From: CALEUX01 sp037439945
GTDB taxonomy: Bacteria > Bacteroidota > Bacteroidia > Bacteroidales > Marinilabiliaceae
Reading direction: 5' to 3'
Assembly: GCA_037439945.1 (NCBI GenBank)
Contig: JBBIVA010000138.1
Coordinates: 1-8,755, forward strand
DNA length: 8,755 nucleotides
A program made the position numbers and the translations under genes. Below are positions 6,997-8,755 of this stretch, in pieces. The notes under the pieces were generated by a model. The model saw only the letters and a list, made by a program, of their open reading frames with translations, did not search any database and was not told the DNA's origin. Positions within the stretch are counted from its first letter, which is position 1. Each line of letters begins with the position of its first letter.

Positions 6997-7989
6997 ATGG
7001 AAGACTTTGGAAAATTGGGGGTAATTGGAATTATAGTTGCATTCATTCTATTAATTCTATATTACGTTCCTGTTGTCTTATGGGTATCAGCCCTTGTAAC
7101 AGGTGTTCGCACATCGTTGGTACAATTAGCACTGATGCGTATACGTAAAGTTCCGCCCACGGTTATTGTCAGGGCAATGATCGAAGCCCATAAAGCCGGC
7201 TTGGAAGGCATTAAAAGGGATGAGCTTGAGGCCCATTATCTTGCAGGCGGACATGTTGAAAAAGTGGTTCATGCCCTGGTTTCAGCGTCAAAGGCTAATA
7301 TTGACCTTACTTTTCAGATGGCCACAGCAATTGACCTTGCCGGGCGTGATGTTTTTGAGGCTGTTCAAATGTCGGTTAACCCAAAAGTAATTGACACACC
7401 ACCGGTTGCTGCTGTTGCTAAAGACGGTATTCAGCTTATTACCAAAGCCCGTGTTACTGTAAGGGCTAATATCAAACAGTTGGTTGGTGGGGCAGGGGAG
7501 GAAACTGTCCTTGCCCGTGTTGGTGAAGGAATTGTATCTTCAATTGGTTCATCATCATCACACAAGGCAGTTCTTGAAAATCCTGACTCAATATCAAAAC
7601 TTGTGTTAGGTAAAGGATTGGATGCCGGAACAGCTTTTGAAATTTTATCAATTGATATAGCTGATATTGATATAGGTAAAAATATTGGAGCTGAACTTCA
7701 AATGGACCAGGCCGAAGCCGATAAAAATATTGCACAGGCCAAAGCTGAGGAGCGTAGGGCTATGGCTGTTGCCCTGGAGCAGGAAATGAAAGCCAAAGCC
7801 CAGGAAGCCCGTGCAAATGTGATTCAGGCCGAAGCAGAAATTCCACTGGCCATTGCAGATGCATTTAGAAGTGGCAATTTAGGTGTTATGGACTATGTAA
7901 AATACAGAAATGTAGAAGCCGACACTGCTATGCGCGATTCATTATCGAAATCAACCCAGGCTACAAAAAAGGATAAAGAAGATAAATAG
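6997..7989 (+). CDS. floA: Flotillin-like protein FloA
   Basis: FloA is a membrane scaffold that assembles into mobile foci in functional membrane microdomains and affects membrane fluidity, secretion and cell-wall processes (known best from Bacillus subtilis YqfA/FloA). The 330-residue protein is full length. One hydrophobic membrane hairpin or anchor occupies about 8-34 (IIVAFILLILYYVPVVLWV). The FloA-specific segment RIRKVPP...RAMIEAHKAGL follows at 48-69. A PHB/SPFH-like domain spans about 125-230, with AKDGIQLITKARVTVRANI. Then comes an Ala/Glu-rich coiled coil at about 236-285, with repeated QAEA/AKAE units. The C-terminus (about 310-330) is polar and lysine-rich. It stands directly behind nfeD, the classic arrangement, and a terminator follows 25 bases after the TAG stop. 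Confidence 0.97.
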   Translation: MEDFGKLGVIGIIVAFILLILYYVPVVLWVSALVTGVRTSLVQLALMRIRKVPPTVIVRAMIEAHKAGLEGIKRDELEAHYLAGGHVEKVVHALVSASKANIDLTFQMATAIDLAGRDVFEAVQMSVNPKVIDTPPVAAVAKDGIQLITKARVTVRANIKQLVGGAGEETVLARVGEGIVSSIGSSSSHKAVLENPDSISKLVLGKGLDAGTAFEILSIDIADIDIGKNIGAELQMDQAEADKNIAQAKAEERRAMAVALEQEMKAKAQEARANVIQAEAEIPLAIADAFRSGNLGVMDYVKYRNVEADTAMRDSLSKSTQATKKDKEDK

Positions 7990-8014
7990 AAATATCTTCA
8001 ATCCCACTAAATAT

Positions 8015-8052
8015 AGGAAATCCGGTGATTTAGCTCTCCGGATTTCTTGTTT
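8015..8052 (+). terminator. Rho-independent terminator after floA
   Basis: GAAATCCGG (8017-8025) pairs with CCGGATTTC (8038-8046) across a 12-base loop. The stem can extend two pairs (A8015-T8048 and the wobble G8016-T8047). The T-rich stretch TTGTTT follows on the plus strand. On the minus strand no T-run follows, so it serves the clpS-nfeD-floA unit only. The remaining bases to 8164 hold no gene that I can support. Confidence 0.8.
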
Positions 8053-8164
8053 ATTAAAAGAGTAATAAGCTAATATATTCAGAAAAAAGGGATTCCTAAT
8101 TTACCTTTATTCTGGATGTTGATATAATAATCAGGTTTTAGTGAATTTAATTATTTGTGTTTTT

Positions 8165-8389
8165 CTAAAAAGCTTTAAATTTACCCGAGGCCTTTATTTT
8201 CACGCTAATCCCATCAATATTTTCAGGTACCTGTTTACTCACTTTTTCCTGGTTATCGACAACCGTGATAATAATGACAGCGTTATTTTGATCTGACCCA
8301 ATACCAACGGCTGTTACACCATTAATTTTAAGCCAGCGCTTTTCATATTTTTGTTTAACTAATAAAGCCTTCTCGTGCTTATTTGTCAT
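8165..8389 (-). CDS. Small protein resembling the N-terminal segment of Nal1-like proteases
   Basis: A 74-residue protein with no signal peptide, membrane segment or cysteine. After a lysine-rich helix (1-20) it reads GVTAVGIGSD (24-33), a hydrophobic strand AVIIITVVD (37-45), then VPENIDGISVKIKASGKFKA (54-73). That order (a GV-x-GIG turn, a hydrophobic strand, then P-x-IDG-x-V with a closing G-x-F) is what I recall for the leader that precedes the protease domain in bacterial Nal1-like trypsin-fold proteins. Here it stands alone, 118 bases downstream of a gene encoding such a protease on the same strand, so the two may be co-transcribed. CAGGG a few bases before the ATG could be a ribosome binding site. 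Possible roles are a propeptide-like inhibitor or chaperone supplied in trans, or a remnant of a duplicated protease gene. That the gene is real is likely; the function is unknown. Confidence 0.65.
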   Translation of the reverse strand: MTNKHEKALLVKQKYEKRWLKINGVTAVGIGSDQNNAVIIITVVDNQEKVSKQVPENIDGISVKIKASGKFKAF

Positions 8390-8507
8390 TTACCCTGAAA
8401 TTTAATATAGACCTACAGTTTTAACTTGTTGTTTTGATTATAATAATGGTAAATTCAATTATTACACATTTTTATTTAACCGTAATTTAAAGCGCCAAAT
8501 CCGGAAT

Positions 8508-8755
8508 TTAAGGAAGCTCCACCCCCAATTCATTAAAAACATTTGTGATACGGTTAATAAGGGTTGTTGACTCACTTCCGGCAAATAAAAGACCCACAAT
8601 ATTGTTATTGTGGTCCAAAACGGCTGAACCACTATCACCTCCCTGGCTCATGGCTCCTGCAAGTAACTGGTCGGTAAATATTGCAGTTTTATTTGTCCCA
8701 TAACTAACCCTTGATGTAACATCAACCTGGCTAATTAACCCATCTGTGAAGCCCG
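8508..8755 (-). CDS. Trypsin-like serine protease, Nal1-like (3' end only)
   Basis: An open frame enters from the right edge and runs 81 complete codons to TAA at 8508-8510; the start lies outside the window. The visible part contains MSQGGDSGSAVLD, in which GDSGS carries the catalytic serine of chymotrypsin-fold peptidases. IVGLLFAGSESTT follows, and then a terminal helix-like stretch ending NELGVELP. The GLLFAGS stretch after the catalytic serine is typical of the Nal1-like bacterial family rather than of DegP/HtrA, and no PDZ domain follows. The histidine and aspartate of the triad must lie outside the window and could not be checked. The gene is read towards the small protein at 8165-8389. 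Confidence 0.8.
   Translation of the reverse strand, partial: GFTDGLISQVDVTSRVSYGTNKTAIFTDQLLAGAMSQGGDSGSAVLDHNNNIVGLLFAGSESTTLINRITNVFNELGVELP

Noticed and set aside
8480..8510. Imperfect direct repeat CCGTAATTTA / CCGGAATTTA
   Set aside because: Two copies only, one mismatch, and one overlaps the protease stop codon; probably chance in AT-rich DNA.

Overview
The window looks like chromosomal DNA of a Bacteroidota bacterium, probably Bacteroidales or a close relative. The evidence is low GC content, the adjacent bcp-recA pair known from Porphyromonas gingivalis, a short Bacteroidota-type ClpS, an NfeD-FloA flotillin pair, a large TPR/PD40/SPOR envelope protein, and sequences matching the Bacteroidota -7 promoter element TAnnTTTG. 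No rRNA, tRNA, CRISPR array, insertion sequence or phage gene was seen. Most of it reads as ordinary core genome.

Left part, minus strand (1-3397). The first ~190 bases are non-coding and hold a near-perfect 23-base palindrome (4-26). Next is a rubrerythrin gene that aligns over its full 192-codon length without frameshifts but carries in-frame TAA codons at codons 3 and 108. It is therefore called a pseudogene. A 179-base spacer with a 7+6+7 inverted repeat separates it from cvfB (S1-domain RNA-binding protein), recA and bcp (PrxQ-type peroxiredoxin). In transcription order the cluster is bcp, recA, cvfB, with gaps of 15 and 80 bases. It links peroxide removal with DNA repair.

Middle and right part, plus strand (3636-8052). 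A 238-base divergent spacer precedes an 838-residue exported protein with TPRs, PD40 (WD40-like) blades, long helical segments and a C-terminal SPOR-like domain. A tight group follows: clpS (N-degron adaptor for ClpAP/ClpCP), nfeD (short membrane NfeD) and floA (bacterial flotillin). A good -7 element lies in front of clpS and a Rho-independent terminator follows floA.

Right edge, minus strand (8165-8755). Here lies the 3' end of a trypsin-like protease with a GDSGS catalytic-serine motif, resembling bacterial Nal1-like peptidases. Downstream of it, a 74-residue protein resembles the N-terminal segment normally fused to such proteases. This split arrangement and the doubly interrupted rubrerythrin are the two most unusual things in the window. 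I found no clear evidence of a wholly new multi-gene system.
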